Shown one piece after another: positions 63,324 through 64,000 of a stretch of 64,000 bases of DNA (position 1 is the first letter of the stretch; every line of letters starts with the position of its first letter). Source of the stretch: Alteromonadaceae bacterium 2753L.S.0a.02 (GTDB lineage: Bacteria > Pseudomonadota > Gammaproteobacteria > Pseudomonadales > Cellvibrionaceae); NCBI GenBank assembly GCA_007827375.1, contig VISH01000002.1:806001-870000 (forward strand). Direction: 5' to 3'. Under the pieces are notes generated by a model that saw only the letters and a program-made list of their open reading frames with translations, had not been told where the DNA came from and searched no databases. The translations under genes and the position numbers were made by a program.

Positions 63324-63788
63324 ATGTCTGAAATCTTGCTAAAAACACCGTCGCCCCTTTCACGCAGCACGCTGGTGGCAGGTTTTGGATCTCTCCACGG
63401 CGCTGATACGCTAGGTTGGCAGGTGCTTGATGGTTTAGCTGAAACACCAATAGCGGAAGTAACTTTGCGCAAATATCGCCACCCCTCTGCTGTCGTGGGC
63501 GAACTGGCCGCGTTTGACCGGGTGATTTTTGTGGATGCGCTGCGAAGCCGGGAGCACCCGCTTGGTACGGTTGTCGTGCTGAAAGCCGAGGATCTACCCG
63601 CGAGTAACGGGGTTTTATCGAGCCATGCTCAAGGATTAAATGATGCGATTGCACTGGCCTCGGTACTCGGGGTGTTACCTGCTCAGGCCCAGGTTTTGGG
63701 CTGCAATGTGTTGGGACGGGAGGAAGAGCCGGTGTCTGCATCCACCGTTAGCGAGTTGGTACAGCGTGTACTCAGTTGTTTTGACTAA
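63324..63788 (+). CDS. [NiFe]-hydrogenase maturation protease
   Basis: 154 residues of the HycI/HupD-like family that cuts the C-terminal peptide of the large subunit after nickel insertion. Seen: VAGFGSLHGADTLGWQV (family GxGNxxxxDDGxG region, with N replaced by S and the first D by A), VIFVDALRSR with the second nickel-site Asp, SSHAQGLNDAIAL and VLGCNVLG. Last gene of the rightward operon. Confidence 0.85.
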   Translation: MSEILLKTPSPLSRSTLVAGFGSLHGADTLGWQVLDGLAETPIAEVTLRKYRHPSAVVGELAAFDRVIFVDALRSREHPLGTVVVLKAEDLPASNGVLSSHAQGLNDAIALASVLGVLPAQAQVLGCNVLGREEEPVSASTVSELVQRVLSCFD

Positions 63789-63874
63789 AAATCAAACAGT
63801 TTTTGCCCGCCTGCCGGCATCTTAAGTTTCTCTGGTTTGATCCAACAAGACCTATTCTCGCCACGCACTCTTGC

Positions 63875-63880
63875 TATAAT
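63875..63880 (+). promoter_or_regulatory. Consensus -10 box near the window end
   Basis: A perfect TATAAT with a weak CTATTC -35 17 bp upstream (63852-63857). Transcription would start near 63887. An ATG at 63891 opens a frame that runs to the window edge, but 36 codons are too few to judge whether it is a gene. Confidence 0.4.
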
Positions 63881-64000
63881 GGCGCCCCGGATGTATCTAC
63901 CATTTACTGCATCTTTGGAGTTACTGGGTATTCCCGCGCCAGGGGCCAGAGTTCCTTTTATAACCTACCTTTACCTTATAGCCGGCTGTGTAAGTTGCAG

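Overview
The window looks like chromosome from a marine, plant-polysaccharide-degrading gammaproteobacterium of the Cellvibrionaceae (Teredinibacter / Saccharophagus / Cellvibrio type). The evidence is a lipoprotein GH9 cellulase and a CBM5/12-CBM10-GH10 xylanase, both with long polyserine linkers, the typical gammaproteobacterial order nadD-rsfS-rlmH-mrdA-rodA-mltB-rlpA-dacA-ybeD-lipB-lipA, and a GC content near 50 %. Species is inferred; no rRNA or tRNA gene was seen.

Region by region. 1-7.8 kb: end of an FHA-domain protein, an RND/MMPL exporter, VanZ-like protein, a PhoQ/PhoP-like two-component pair with a PepSY protein, a glycine-zipper protein and a HAD phosphatase. 7.8-11.1 kb: a three-gene ATP-grasp ligase / 7TM inactive transglutaminase / retropepsin-like lipoprotein system. 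11.1-26.1 kb: proA, nadD and the cell-wall elongation and lipoate cluster, with a GH9 cellulase gene placed between rlpA and dacA, ending in a GNAT gene and rimO. 26.1-29.8 kb: a three-copy 137-bp hairpin repeat leading into an intact GGDEF-EAL protein, convergent with a catalytically degenerate HD-GYP protein. 30-41.5 kb: a Pat-type protein acetyltransferase operon, a polysaccharide deacetylase-like lipoprotein, a chemoreceptor with a C-terminal sensor region, a secreted nucleoside-hydrolase-like protein, the GH10 xylanase and mntP.

42-52.4 kb is an AT-richer accessory region of small genes, mostly on the minus strand. It contains an IS66 transposase remnant, an 18-unit ~21-bp minisatellite and at least eight diverged paralogues of a ~105-residue secreted cysteine-containing protein (one frameshifted), interspersed with a GNAT gene and a membrane-anchored glutaredoxin-like gene. 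This family is the best candidate for an undescribed system.

52.4-63.8 kb is a complete group 3b-type [NiFe]-hydrogenase locus. The maturation operon hypC-A-B-D-F-E runs leftward and the four structural genes (beta, gamma, delta, alpha) plus a maturation protease run rightward from a shared 530-bp intergenic region. HypC, HypD, HypE and HypF build the Fe(CN)2CO centre, HypA and HypB insert nickel and the protease finishes the large subunit; the holoenzyme should couple H2 to NAD(P)(H). The window ends just after a promoter-like TATAAT for the next gene.
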